A DNA stretch of 64,000 bases from Meconema thalassinum (GCA_946902985.2 OX336388.2:1702737978-1702801977); one strand, 5' to 3'; shown: positions 29,855 through 40,984, counted from the first letter of the stretch. Made by a program: numbers and translations. Notes: generated by a model not told the origin, from the sequence alone.

Positions 29855-30290
29855 GTCTGAAGGGTAGCACTCTATGGAAGTAAACCTTGTACTGTTGGTA
29901 CAGCAGTGAACGGGAGAATAAAAGCATTTAAAATGTGGTGTTACAGGAGAATGATGAAGATTAGATGGGTAGATAGAGTAACAAATGAAGAGGTATTATG
30001 ACGAGTGGGAGAGGAGAGATGTTTCTGGCGACTGCTAATGAAGAGAAGATATAGGTTGGTAGGGTACATACTAAGGCACCCATCAATAGTAAACTTAGTT
30101 ATAGAAGGAAGGATCGAGAACAAGAATTGTAAGGGTAGGCCAAGGTTAGAATTCAACCAAGGTTAGAATAAGGTAAATAAATTGCCTCGGATGTAAGGTG
30201 TGGTTACTATGTAGAGATGAAACGATTAGATCTGGACAGAGAAGCTTGGAGGACTGCATCAAACCAGTCTGTGGACTGAAGTCTCAAAAG
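29855..30290 (+). pseudogene. LINE ORF2 C-terminal fragment
   Basis: Frames with stops give ALYGSKPCT, KAFKMWCYRRMMKIRWVDRVTNEEVL, RYRLVGYILRHPSIV and CKGRPRLEF. This is the standard post-RT C-terminal region of a LINE family common in arthropod genomes (W-x-Y-R-R-M-x-K-I-x-W-x-D-R-V-T-N-E-E-V). A minus-strand relative lies at 30985-31150. Stops make it non-functional. Confidence 0.7.
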
Positions 30291-30984
30291 AAACAGTCAT
30301 GTCCTCCAAAGTCATCATAAAATAGTCCATGTCACAGTAGATATGTTCGTTGATGTTTAATAAGTAAACCGTTTTACTGCGTTTTTGTTTTGTGTAATGA
30401 GTTATAGTTCGTTAAATAGTTATAGAGTTATTTACAGTACAAGAGGATAAATGCACGTCACCATCTCTCTCTCTCACTCTATGCAGTACGTAGCAGGAGA
30501 TGAAGTTAAATTAACCATATAGCATCTTGGCAACATAATGCAGAAGTAACGGACTGTACCGATTTCTTGAAAGAAATTAGCTAATCCCCTGGAGTATGTC
30601 TTTATTGCATGTCGCGGGAAGTAGCTGATGGACAGATGAGATAAGAGAAACTTGGTTAACGACTGCTGTAACCCATGTTAACTACTTTAGCCCGCACTGC
30701 CATAAAACTTATTACATCCGCTGAGAAGGAACAACGAAATTGTGTAATTACGCACTTTTCGTCTCCGCTAAAAAGATTGGATGGAGAAACAGCAAGGCAC
30801 GGCAGTGAATGAGTTAAGATAGTTTAACGTCTTCAGCAACACACTAGTATAGCTAGATGGTTCGTATGAACGACTAGCATCAAAGAAATTGAAAGACAAT
30901 CGTTTTCTAAGTGGAAAACAAGTCCCCCATAGTTCCGCAATTTGATCGCCTGGTTGCCTTATTATGTGCCCCACCAACCTTCAG

Positions 30985-31150
30985 TATACATTCTTTTCAT
31001 TAGCATTCGCCAGAAACATCTCTCCTCTCGCACCCGTCTTAATACCTCTTCATTTGTTACTCTATCTACCTATCTGATCTTCATCATTCTCCTGTAACAA
31101 CACATTTTAAATTCTGTTCACTGCTGTACCAACACTATAAGTTTTACTTC
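30985..31150 (-). pseudogene. Second fragment of the same LINE family
   Basis: The reverse complement matches the plus-strand copy at about 29870-30040 (blocks TGTTACAGGAGAATGATGAAG, AGAGTAACAAATGAAGAGGT, GAGAGGAGAGATGTTTCTGGC). Only part of the C-terminal region is present. Confidence 0.65.
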
Positions 31151-32033
31151 GCAATGGAGTATGGTGTTGATTGCTACTTTTTTTTTTTTTTGGCAGCAGT
31201 AGGTTACTGTGGCCTATGGTTAGAGTTGCCTAAGGTGATCCGTCGGCGCCATGCATGGTGTAATTGTTGGTCATATCATCATATGTAATCCCATAGTTGA
31301 TACCAATTATGGATTTTGCTTTGGGGTCCTTTATCAGATTGTAGTGATAGAAGTGACATCAGATGTTGTGGGCTATTGTTTGTGTGGGGCTCAGCTAGCA
31401 GTAAGCCATAGGAGTCATTAATGAACTCTGCTTTCGTATCTGCGTGGTGTTTTTTTTAATATGGTGTGCTGTGATTAGTTGATGTTGTTTGGCTTGTTTG
31501 AGGTATTTGTGTTGGATTTAAGTGTGGTTTATTGTTGGAATTATGTGATTTGAGGTTGTTTATTTGTGTTTGTGTTAACCACGCTCGAGGTTGCTTAACT
31601 GTTATTGTGGTGGGCTGTAATTGGCGGTTATTTGGGCTAGTATGTGGGTTACTATTTGGCTTCCCTGTGAGATAAATGTATATCCAGAGCGCCCCTCGTA
31701 AGCTGTGACGGTTGGGCTTGACAAATGAGCAGTGGCAAGAAGCAAAATGCATTGCGTGAACCAAATCTTAAGATTTTTTTGTTTCGTTTTTGTGGGGGCT
31801 TCATAAGTACTACTATTAAAATATGTAGAGACTCTAATATGAGCAAGTTGTCCCATGTGCCCTCCTAAACACCTCGCTGTGGAGAGGTTAGGCAGCTGGA
31901 GTCAGATAGGGGAAGTGCTGTGGCTACAACAAGAGAGCGGAACGATTGCTTGCCATGAGACTGTGAGCAGAGCGACACCTGCTTAACCTTGATCTAGGGC
32001 ATGGCTCTCCAACTCAACTGTCTGCTGGCCGAC
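31151..32033. other. Unassigned spacer
   Basis: Contains a T12 run near 31180 and short overlapping minus-strand frames (31456-31856) of low complexity. No supported gene or repeat. Confidence 0.3.
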
Positions 32034-32036
32034 TTA

Positions 32037-32747
32037 AGCTGGGTTTTCCTAGGTGCGGAAGCGGAGAGCGGAGCGCGGTCGTGAGTCATCAGCTAGCTGA
32101 ATTGTATTTTCCTAGACGCGGAGTTGTCCTCTGGCGGAGAGCGGAACCGTTGCTCATTTGTATACTAGGAGTGGTAAGGTGAGGTCGATATGGACGTGGA
32201 ATCTAGACTTTCTATTTTATTACACTTGGAAGAGGAGGAGGAGGAGGAGGAAGAGTTACTACTGCATTTATTGAAGGATCGAAAATGTGCAAGTTACATA
32301 TTTAAAACGCGTGAATATGAGGGAGTGTTTAAAATTCTTATAAATAACCATTTAATTGATGACGAAATTAGATTCAAACAGTACTTTCGATTGACCAAAA
32401 ACGAGTTCTATGATCTATACCAAGAAATAAAAGATGTAGAAGAACTAAAATCGCAGGTTTATAACAGAGAGCAGTAAACCGACACACACTCATGGTGCAC
32501 ACACTTTATACTAAACACACAAGGGACACAATTGAATAAAACTACACACAACTTGTACAGACGCCCAGCCACACCGCCAGCCGACAGCGGACTCGTCTGC
32601 TCTCGGAGCAGAGGAACGCGGAGGAGCGAGTTCCGCTCGTCAAGCGGCGGTTCGCTCCGCTTCTAGGAAAACAGTACCATTAAAATTACATATGACCAGA
32701 TGAGAGCCGACTCCACTCTCCGCTTCCGCACCTAGGAAACCCCAGCT
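32037..32747. mobile_element. PIF/Harbinger element, internally deleted
   Basis: 32-bp terminal inverted repeats begin AGCTGGGTTTTCCTAGG and continue GCGGAAGCGGAGAG (left 32037-32068; right 32716-32747, one mismatch). They are flanked by the 3-bp TSD TTA (32034-32036 and 32748-32750), the target PIF/Harbinger elements prefer. A second, subterminal inverted pair of similar sequence (TTTTCCTAGACGCGGAG near 32108; its complement near 32650) lies inside. The 711-bp interior retains only the transposase N-terminus. Confidence 0.85.
32190..32477 (+). CDS. N-terminal remnant of a Harbinger transposase (95 aa)
   Basis: The ATG at 32190 opens a frame that begins with a Leu/Glu-rich stretch and then R-F-K-Q-Y-F-R-L-T-K-N-E-F-Y-D-L-Y. 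This matches the segment preceding the DDE nuclease domain in HARBI1/ALP1-like proteins (D-x-x-F-x-x-Y-F-R-L-T-x-x-x-F). The frame stops at 32477 and no catalytic residues follow, so the protein cannot be a transposase on its own. It lies between the inverted repeats. It could be an inert remnant or a truncated binding protein. Confidence 0.7.
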   Translation: MDVESRLSILLHLEEEEEEEEELLLHLLKDRKCASYIFKTREYEGVFKILINNHLIDDEIRFKQYFRLTKNEFYDLYQEIKDVEELKSQVYNREQ

Positions 32748-32959
32748 TTAGGGCTGATCAGATGTGAGTGAGCCGAACAAGTGCCCGGTGCCTGTGGATT
32801 GGTATAGACCATCACGCCAAAGAATAATCAAAGAAAGTCACGCTCGCCTGGCAAGGCGCAGTGCTTGATAGTTGAATCGTGCACAGAGCTAAAAACTGGT
32901 AGCATTTGCCTGATGGACGCGAGTATGAAATTAGAAGTTGATGACATGGATAATTTGCC

Positions 32960-33290
32960 CCTTGAAACAACGATCATCACTAGACCATGTCCCCGTTATG
33001 TAAGAAAGAAGGAAACAAGTATTCTGACGATGTGAAGAATAAATAATGCGATGGGCTTGACGGCCCTAACCGGTGAATGGAGAAAAAGGATATGAAATAT
33101 AAGAGCCAGAAAGGCGAAGTTAATAGACGCCATAGCCCTAAAAAGCTAACACATTCGGGATAGGAAGAGGATGAAAGTTTGCCAGGAGCGATAGAACAGG
33201 AACCATAGAAGAGATGACCCCTACACGAATAAGTGGGCATCAGACCTACTGTAGTTCGAAGCCCTGTGGTCACCTGAAGGGTAGCATCAA
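32960..33290 (-). mobile_element. SINE family D
   Basis: A diverged copy of the element at 55755-56095. Shared features on the minus strand are the start (GTGACCACAGGGC...), a body with GGGGTCATCTCTTC and a 3' part with TTCTTTCTTACATAACGGGG. A hairpin-type block (TTTGCCCCTTGAAACAACG) lies next to it on the plus strand at 32965-32985. Confidence 0.45.
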
Positions 33291-33332
33291 AAGAATCGTT
33301 TTATCCAAATATTTATGTCGACTATGTATTTT

Positions 33333-33943
33333 TTATTATGGGGTTTGAAGCCATTTTCAGTGTTGCCTTAGTCATCGAAATTTGATGTTTTTCAGTCGGT
33401 CAACACTATTGTACCCAATTGAGATGGGTTATTCCCTAATCCTGAAAATAAAAACACATGAAATTAATAAATACACTTGGATGACCAGTTTCGATCGTTG
33501 AGTGCAAACAGTGACGAAGTTAACTGCTCTCATCCGGACCGCGTATGACTCAACCAGCTAAATGCAATACAATCTGAACTGACCATTTTAACAACAATCA
33601 CATATTCACTCTAAGCAAGCAAATTAGGAGGCCAATCACCACTTCCAGTATCTTAACAAAACATCACATGGACTAAAACTAACACATAAGTTATTGACTA
33701 GTTGCATTATTTTAACTAATGCTTCAACTAAATAAGTGCACATATTGTAAAGATTTCCACCCATACTTTTAGACATAAATTTAATAGTCTAAGTGTAATA
33801 GATCTGATGATGTTCACTTGTCGATCGAAACTGGTCATCCACGTGTATTTATGAATCTCACGTAAATGATTTTCAGGATTAGGAAATAGCCCATCACAAT
33901 TGGGTACAATCGCGTTGACCGACTGAAAAACATCAAATTTCGA
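33333..33943. mobile_element. Penelope-like element shell with inverted arms, no RT
   Basis: The left outer end is ggtttgaagccattttcagtg (33335). The left arm contains TTTTTCAGTCGGTCAACAC, and the right arm has its complement GTTGACCGACTGAAAAAC near 33916-33933. The arms mirror those of the PLE at 46.9-49.1 kb. The 9-bp repeat tatgtattt lies at 33323-33331 and 33944-33952. The interior of about 240 bp has no coding capacity. The right arm carries a hammerhead-like core; the left arm keeps only its GATGACCAGTTTCGATCG part. Confidence 0.65.
33801..33840 (+). ncRNA. Degenerate hammerhead-like motif 5
   Basis: CTGATGA (33804-33810), GAAAC (33827-33831) and the cleavage triplet GUC (33834-33836) are intact. 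Stem II has lost most pairs and stem I only three remain, so activity is unlikely. Confidence 0.5.
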
Positions 33944-34442
33944 TATGTATTTCTTCATGATGATGCAAGAAATGTGTATATTTTATCCCCAAAATGTTTC
34001 AATATTGGCAAGAACAGTTGTCATTAACGAGTACGTACCGGAGCAAATTTTACTTTTGCCCTTTGTGGTCACGCTAACCTAACATCCAGGTAGTTTACTA
34101 GTGCGGGGACATGTGAATATATCAATTGTATCACTAACACAAAATTCTAGCAGAACAAATAAACCAGACTATGACCCTTAGCGCTGGGAAACTGAATACG
34201 ATGATGAAACGCAACAGACTGATAGATCAAGTTGCTGGTTAGAATCATGTATATTAAAGGTCGTATGAAATCAGAGCACACAGCACTTAAACCCACGCAT
34301 TAATTTAACAACACGAATATAGCCTACGACTATTGTGGTCGATTCATGTAGGGTCTTGCGATATCGTGGACATCAGTGTACATGGCGGCCATGCGAAATA
34401 TTTCACTGGTTCTCAATATCTACGAATCCACTACAGCAATCA

Positions 34443-34843
34443 GTTATTGTTGATTCTTTAATGGGCTTTTCGACATCGTGGTCAGGTAGCCCCGTGTACT
34501 TGGGTGGGTGTTGAATTTGTCTGATAACCGGTATCACTATGATATCTGTACTAGTGTGTGTATTTGTAATTGAGGTAGGAATTGGATAAGAAGCGTCCGT
34601 GGCTTTAAGTTATGTACCATCCCGGTATTTTCCTGGGGTAGAAGTGAGAAACCACGGAAAACCACTTCCAGGATGGCTGAGGTTAGAATCGAACTCACCT
34701 CTTCTCAATTTTGTTTCAAGAGGCTGAGTGTCCCCCATTCCAGCCCTCAGAACAGAATTACATTTCTTAGCAGAGCTGGGAATTGATCCCGGTTCTCCGC
34801 GGTGACAGTCAAGAATGCTAGCCACTACGCGTCAAGGCGGACT
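34443..34843 (-). mobile_element. SINE family B, full length with TSD
   Basis: All family-B blocks are present from the GTTATTGTTGATTC tail (34443) to the tRNA-like head (complement GCTAGCCACTACGCG). Perfect 11-bp TSD tacagcaatca at 34432-34442 and 34844-34854. Length is 401 bp. Confidence 0.9.
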
Positions 34844-35119
34844 TACAGCAATCAAACGGAAATAGTGGATGTTGATAGTGGCCATTAAAAAAAATGGGAT
34901 TTTCAATAACCTGATGAGCACAAAACCAACACGGCGGCGACGCAAATATTATAATTTTTAATTGGGCTTTTCTCGTGACTTAATCATCCGAGTGCAGTAA
35001 AACTTGGCACGGTAAATCTATAGCCTATACTGGCTTATACTTAAATTCAATTTCTATCAGGCCTACAAAATGACGGCTGTGCAAAACTTAATTTCTTGAG
35101 TCCTAAACAAGCTATTGTT

Positions 35120-35450
35120 TTTCATTAATTTTTTGGGGCGTGAGACATCTTGGAAACCAGTCCCGTGCAGTTGGGTGTGTGTTGAACTTGTCTGATAACC
35201 TGTATTTATGTGATTAGCGTGTGTAACTACATTAGGGACAGGGATGAGGTAGGTGGCCTGGGATTTTAAATATGATACTATCCCAGCATTTGCCTGGAGG
35301 GAGTATGAAAATCCTCGGGGTAAAACCATATTCGGAATAGCCGCTGTCAGCACCGGGATGTGAAACTTTGATCTCCGAATTTGCTGCAGCTGCCTTCGCA
35401 GCCGTGGTGCACGATTTAACGAGCACAGCTACTCCGCGGGACACCCTCCT
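35120..35450 (-). mobile_element. SINE family E
   Basis: Related to B in the tail half (GACATCTTGG, AACCTGTATTTATGTGA), but with a different middle and head (GGAATAGCCGCTGTCAGCACC, ...GTGCACGATTTAACGAGCAC). Other copies lie at 51.7, 56.1 and 56.8-57.4 kb. Confidence 0.65.
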
Positions 35451-35496
35451 AAGCAAGTGATCGAAATAAAGTTTAAGTTTAACCATGCCAAAATAT

Positions 35497-35700
35497 AAAT
35501 ATTATATGCTAGAAAACTGCAGCTTAATGAGGCCCATTATAATTCAAGTTTCATTACGGTAAAGGTTCTCCACCAATCAGAGCTCAAGATTTTCATTACA
35601 ATACAGCTGTTTGACCAATTAGATAAGGATATCATCGCACCTGCGCTCTACGCACTTGTTTCCAAAAACAAACATGTCGGACGCAAGTGACAACATTGAG
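35497..35700 (-). repeat. Partial copy of the foldback family
   Basis: The reverse complement of 36440-36640 by eye: GAAAACTG, AATGAGG-CCATTATAA, CCACCAATCAGAGCTCAAG, TGACCAATTAG-TAAGGATA and CATCGCA-CTGCGCT blocks are shared in order. Together the two copies form a long imperfect inverted pair around SINE A2. Confidence 0.6.
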
Positions 35701-35727
35701 GTTATGATAACCTTCTGTCCATGTTAA

Positions 35728-36148
35728 GCGGCTTCGGTGGTGTAGTTGGTAGCATGCTGAACTGCTTTGCCCAAGATAGCGGGTTCAAACCCGGCCGAGG
35801 TCGTCGGATTTTTAAGAGCGTTAAAAATCCTTCAGTATGCCTTCCTGCGGAGGGGAAGTAAAGCCGGTGGTCCCATGTCATAGATTTATGGCATGTAAAA
35901 ATCTTTCCACAGACTAAACTTGTGTGAAGCTAAATTTCTATGCTAGATTTCGTTGGAACGCTCTATCAAGTCCCAACGTTCACCACTAGTTATCAGTGAC
36001 ATCTGGTAGCAAAAGTTGGAACTACTTGAAATGAAACGGAACTTGTAGCTCACCCTATGGGTGTCCGCTTGAAGCAGCTACGGCCTCTGGCGTGCCGAAC
36101 ATGTCCTCGGACACTCCCGGCACTAAAAGCCATACGATAAAAAAATGT
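35728..36148 (+). mobile_element. SINE family A2
   Basis: tRNA-like head GCTTCGGTGGTGTAGTTGG with B box GGGTTCAAACCCGGCCG, then the family-A body (CATGTCATAGATTTATGGC). Unlike A1 it ends with GTCCTCGGACACTCCCGGC, then AAAAGCCATACGATAAAAAAA. The CATACGATAAA tail matches the 3' end of the LINE at 61699-62126. Confidence 0.85.
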
Positions 36149-36159
36149 TTGTTAAAATA

Positions 36160-36775
36160 TAGTACATTATGCAACGAGCCTACAATGGCAATAATTAAGA
36201 CACGAGTAGGCTATGTTTATAAAACGAGTGAAGTGAGTTTCATAATTTCCATACGAGTGTCTTAATCACCATTATAGGCGAGTTGTATACGACTATTTAT
36301 GTTCGACGATATTTATTATAACTATTTTATGTTCGAACATAACTATTCATAAATATCTGTCGAGATTTCGCCAGTTTTATGTACTGAACAGAGCGCATGG
36401 GACGCAGAGAATACCTTGTATTTGACCATGACCTCCTCAAATACCTCACTATGATACGAGCCACGCAGTGGAATTTAAATATGAGGCCGTGGAAGTCAGC
36501 GCAGATGCGATGCTATCCTTACCTAATTGGTCACACAACTGTTTCTTGAGCTCTGATTGGTGGGAGAAACTTTTTCATAGTGTTATAATGACCCTCATTA
36601 TGATACAGTTTTCTGACATATAATATTTACATTTCGACATCGTCGAACATAAACAGTTGTATGAAACTCGCCTCTAATGGTAATTGACACTCTAATGGAA
36701 ATTATAAACATACTCGTATCTTAATTATTGCCATTATAGGCTTGTTGCATAATGCACTATTGTATAATGAACCTC
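36160..36775. repeat. Foldback (ACGAGTGTCTTA) family, composite copy
   Basis: One unit runs from TAGTACATTATGCAACGAGCC (36165) to TTTTCTGACATATAATA (about 36630). An inverted partial copy follows to GCCATTATAGGCTTGTTGC. Inside, AGACACGAGT...ACGAGTGTCTTA forms a palindrome. A homologous unit lies at 58388-59005. No transposase is present; superfamily unknown. Confidence 0.65.
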
Positions 36776-36779
36776 ACCA

Positions 36780-38150
36780 TTATAATCTTCATCTGCTAGC
36801 ATATAATTCTATGGCCTTGATGTAAAACAATCCAACATAGCGGTCAAGTAATTATCAAGTATTTAAAATGACTTTCCTCGCAATCTTATCACCCGAGCAG
36901 TGCAACTTGACCCAGCTAATCTGTATACAGTTCAAAATGATAAAATCATATTTTTATTTCTTGTGTCCTAATTAAGCAATGGAAGAGAAGATTCGTATGA
37001 CGGCTACAAATCGCGCGACGCGTCATAACAATATGTCATCTATTACGAAAAGTCATAATTACCGATACGGAAAGTTATATATTCTAGCACGTAAATTTTC
37101 ATCGTAAGGGCCGTGGATATTGTTTGAAGGGGTGTAACACTGAGATCATCTACTCCAATTTTCTAATGTAGGTATCGCAAATTAAATATTATACGTTTGT
37201 TAATTTCTAAATAGGAAATTCATTTACTGATGTTCTATGTTCTATGTATCATGTATGTATCATGTAACTTTGGACACATATTTCCCAGTGTTGGAGGTGT
37301 GTTGGTGTGAGTTATATTGAGGAACGGTGAAAGCTTTGATTTAAGACAGGGCATGCACCAGCACCATAGTAAGTCCATTTTGCCTTAGAATATTATTTTT
37401 ATGTGTATTGTTTTAAATGACAACAATTTATGGATGTTGAGTTTAGAGTTTTAAATTGTTGATCTATACTTTATCACAATGCAGGTCGTGTGCCAAAAGC
37501 TGTTTAATAAATAAAATAGAAAACATTCTTAACAGGCAAGAGAACTCTTAAATGGAAATGACCAGTAGAATATATGAAAATAGGCTATTTAGTTCCTCGT
37601 GGAACTACTAGTTATCCCTGAGAAAGCCTCAGACCTGTAGGACAAGTCTATTTAAATAAAATACTTTAATGTAGGCCTACTCAGGAGTGTATTTTATGAT
37701 TGCTAATTATCTCATTACTTGAACAAGAATTTTAATGAAATTGTGTCTCTCCTGGCAAGGCAGAAATATTGCTCCATTAGTATTCGCAAGTTTCGTGGCA
37801 AATTAAGGGGTTTAAGATGAATTCGAGAGGGCATGGCAGTCTTTGCATGTTGGCCCAATAAGGCATGGTTTGGCATTTATGTCATTTTAGCCAGCTTCTT
37901 ATTTTATGAAGCTTATATATTTTACAAATTAATAATTAATTTTAAGCCACTAGGTAAAACTTGTTGGCAATGTACGGCTGCTGTTCCTTGCCCTTCACTA
38001 ATGGTTTGTTAACTCTCGATGGATTAACTATTTTCAATAAAGGATTGAAAAGAATCTTACGCTAACAAAAGTTGGAAAGAATTTAGCGACACTTATCAAT
38101 ATTTTACATCTGCAGCTATCGTTGGGGCTGAGGATTTCCCAACAGTCCCA
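36780..38150. other. Unassigned spacer
   Basis: No ORF or repeat boundary I can support. A short direct repeat of TGTTCTATG and ATGTATCATG occurs near 37230-37265. Confidence 0.3.
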
Positions 38151-38154
38151 AGTG

Positions 38155-38511
38155 ACTATAATTCTTGGCTGTCGTTGCGGAGGTCCGGGTTTGATTCTCG
38201 GCTCTGCCAAGAAATTTAATTCTCCTTTTAAGGTTGGAACGAGGTATACTCTATTCGTGTGGTACAACTGAGAATAGGTGGGTTCGGTTCCTATCTCACC
38301 CAGAAATGGTTCTTCTTCTCCAGGCGATACTGGGATTGTGCCTAAATTAAGGCCACGGTCGCCTCATATCCAAATCTTAGCCCCAATTACAAGTACACAC
38401 GATAGTTCTGTCACTACAACGACACAGGTTAACAAACATATTACACACACCCAAGTACACGGGGAAACATGACCAGCATGTTGCAAAGCCCCTAAATGAA
38501 TCAACAACAAT
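38155..38511 (+). mobile_element. SINE family B, plus orientation
   Basis: Begins in the tRNA-like head (ATTCTTGGCTGTCGTTGCGG, B box GGGTTTGATTCTCGGC) and proceeds through the body. It ends with ACACGGGGAAACATGACC, GCCCCTAAATGAATCAACAAC, the 3' hairpin followed by an AAC tail. The first 20 bases of the head are missing. Confidence 0.8.
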
Positions 38512-38639
38512 GAAACAGTGAGAGATGGAACGTCAATTTCACACCCTGCACGAGCATCAGTAATTTCCTGAATATGTAGGATACAGAAGAATGCAGTTTA
38601 GTTCACTTTACTTCGTACAACCAAACCTAGAGTATCGAT

Positions 38640-38910
38640 CCTTTAAAAAAGGAAGGAAGCTTGTAGTTGTACGTGACCAATAATCTCGTGGTCATGAGCT
38701 GCGAAGCTTTCAGTGTTACGTGGAATTTGGAACACAGGACGAGCAAGATCCACACACTCGGTTAAAATGTGCGCTACGGTGAATACGGCTCCACAGGTAA
38801 AGAGTGGGTCTTCTCTTCTCATCTGGCACGACTGGTAGGACCTTGCAGGACCTAACTTTCATCTGCATAAAATGACGGACTCCCCCCGTGAGGAAATTGG
38901 AGAAAAGACA
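38640..38910 (-). pseudogene. LINE 3' fragment (C-x-C-G...H-I-L-T-E-C) joined to SINE F sequence
   Basis: The minus strand gives D-P-L-F-T-C-G-A-V-F-T-V-A-H-I-L-T-E-C-V-D-L-A-R, a better-preserved version of the motif seen at 845-1180. The right-hand part of 38640-38738 shares AGCTTGTAGTTGTACGTGACC and CATGAGC blocks with SINE F copies at 45.6, 56.2 and 59.5 kb. This hints that SINE F took its 3' end from this LINE. Confidence 0.6.
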
Positions 38911-38939
38911 CATGAGATTCCGCTATGATCCTCCAAAGG

Positions 38940-39405
38940 CAAACTGTAAGTAGGATGATCCTCTTTAACATTCCTTTCTCTCCTTCTGTTCACTTCACAT
39001 CAATATAGCAAATGCTGTTCCGTTTCCATCCAAACCTTTTACAGAATTTCAGTTCTGTTTTTATCCGCCAGTGTGGCTCTTACACAAATATTTTATACTC
39101 CGCTATTTTTGTTGTTAAATTCATGGAAGGTGAATGAAACAAAATACGGCACACAGACGTTATTCATTCCATCTGCTCGAACACGCTAAGCTCTTCTTTA
39201 GCCAGGATTATCTCGAGCAAAAACGCCAATGATTTTAAGGACATTATATCTCTGTAATATATTTCAAATTAATATTTAAACAGGCTTGTCAGCTAACATG
39301 GATAGAAAGAGTAATATTTGGATTTTGTTTCGTTGCTATTATTATATATGAATTGCAGTTGAATGGCCATAGCAGGGTATTTTATTTGAACGCCCGTGGG
39401 CTCCA
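38940..39405. other. Unassigned spacer
   Basis: No feature recognised. Confidence 0.3.
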
Positions 39406-39418
39406 AACAAGTTCAATT

Positions 39419-39937
39419 CTTTGGCTGCTTTCGGTGGCGTAGTTGGTAGCATGCTGAGCTTCTATACCCAAGGTCGCTGGTTCAAACCCGGCTGAAGTCG
39501 TCGGATTTTTTAAGAGCTTTAAAAATCCCTCAGTGTGCCTTCCTTCGGAGAGGAAGTACACCCAGCCAGTGGTCCCATGTCATAGATTTATGACATGAAA
39601 TAGAACCTTCCACGAACTACACTAGTGTGAAGCCAAAATTGTAGGTTAGAATTGATAACGCTCTATTAATTCCAACGTTCGCCGCCAGGTGCTGACTGCG
39701 ATGCCATCTAGTAGTCAAGTCCACAAGCTAGGTGTCGTGGGCGGCAGCATTTAGTAGCAAAAGCAGGAACTACTTGAAATTATTGTCTGCAGTCCTTACT
39801 TGAATTAAAACAGATAACACACACTAATACAGCCATCACAATTAACACCGGTTATCAGACAGATTCTACACACACCCAAAGTGCACGGGGCTACATGACC
39901 GCGTTGTCGCAGCCCCTAAACTGAGCAACCAACCAAC
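39419..39937 (+). mobile_element. SINE family A1, full length with TSD
   Basis: tRNA-like head TTTCGGTGGCGTAGTTGG with B box GGTTCAAACCCGGCTG, family-A body, then GGGGCTACATGACCGCG, GTCGCAGCCCCTAAACTG and a (CCAA)n tail. The 11-bp TSD caagttcaatt is at 39408-39418 and 39938-39948. The insertion site lies at the end of an older, opposite-facing family-A copy. Confidence 0.88.
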
Positions 39938-39940
39938 CAA

Positions 39941-40142
39941 GTTCAATTTCAAGTAGTTCCAACTTTGGCTAGCAGATGCTACTGCCACTAACACCTAACG
40001 GCGAACGTTGGAACTTGATAGAGCGTTTATAACCAGCCAAATATAACCCACAAATTTTGCTGCACACTACCAATTGCAGTGGTAGGTTCTTTTACATGCC
40101 ATAAATCTATGAAATGGGCCCGCCGACTTCACTTCCCATCCG
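39941..40142 (-). mobile_element. SINE family A, head-deleted older copy
   Basis: Contains family-A body blocks in reverse (TTCAAGTAGTTCCAACTTTGG, GGCGAACGTTGGAACTTGATAG, ACATGCCATAAATCTATG) and stops at CTTCCCATCCGA, before the tRNA-like head. Confidence 0.75.
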
Positions 40143-40241
40143 ATTATAAATAGATTTATGTTCACCCATCATTCACTCATCATGATCCGCGGCAACATGA
40201 GAAAACTGATGTCCATAAATTCTAACAAACTAGGTAATGGT

Positions 40242-40260
40242 AAAAAAAAAAAAAAAAAAA
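40242..40260. repeat. A18 homopolymer
   Basis: Pure A run with no attached retroposon body recognised. Confidence 0.8.
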
Positions 40261-40336
40261 TGCGAGCCTTACAGTAGTCGCATATGATGTGTAACATCTG
40301 ACATAGAAGAAACCTCACATGACATTGTTGATACAC

Positions 40337-40612
40337 CGCTATTGTATGTCTACCCCTTATTATTCCCATTTTCCTACGGGGTCGGGGATGAGATGCGATG
40401 GAAGTATATGTGGCGGATGGTTTTTACGGCCGGATGCCCTTCCTGACGCCAACTTCACGACAGGAGTTAATGAGAGATGAAATGAATGATGGTGAATGAA
40501 ACTGGGTAATGATGTGGAAGAAAGCGGCCGTGGCCTGTCAGAAGGTACCGTCCCAGCATTTGCCTGGAGTTGAAAATGGGGAAACCACGGAAAACCATTT
40601 CAAGGACGGCAA
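40337..40612 (-). mobile_element. SINE family G, 5' truncated, with TSD
   Basis: Shares CGGGGTCGGGGATGAGATG, CCTGACGCCAAC, GAGTTAATGAGAGATGAAATG and CCGTCCCAGCATTTGCCTGG with the copy nested at 56.9-57.2 kb. The 13-bp direct repeat attgttgatacac at 40324-40336 and 40613-40625 brackets it. The head present in the other copy is missing here. Confidence 0.75.
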
Positions 40613-40984
40613 ATTGTTGATACACAGGTATTTTATAATATTTTTGGCACAAATATTAATCTATTGTAAAAGGGAGTGTTTTACAGATAGTTTATAATAC
40701 GGAACTCATTTTATTAGAGGTTTTGTAGCTTCCACCAGTACTTGCCTAAATAAAGAATACGATATGGATCAACTAGTTTAATAGACGCGACACCGCTCAT
40801 TACCTTAAATTTCCTATAAATAGGCCAGCTTGCGAGTAAATGCAATGTGCACAGCAGTAGATCATGAAAGGCTTGCCCAGTTCCCGGACCTCTTGATTCA
40901 TAGACCAACACGTAATTTCATATGGATTCTGTTAAAATGAGTCATATAGATATGATAAATATCGTTTAAAACGATAATCTGGTA

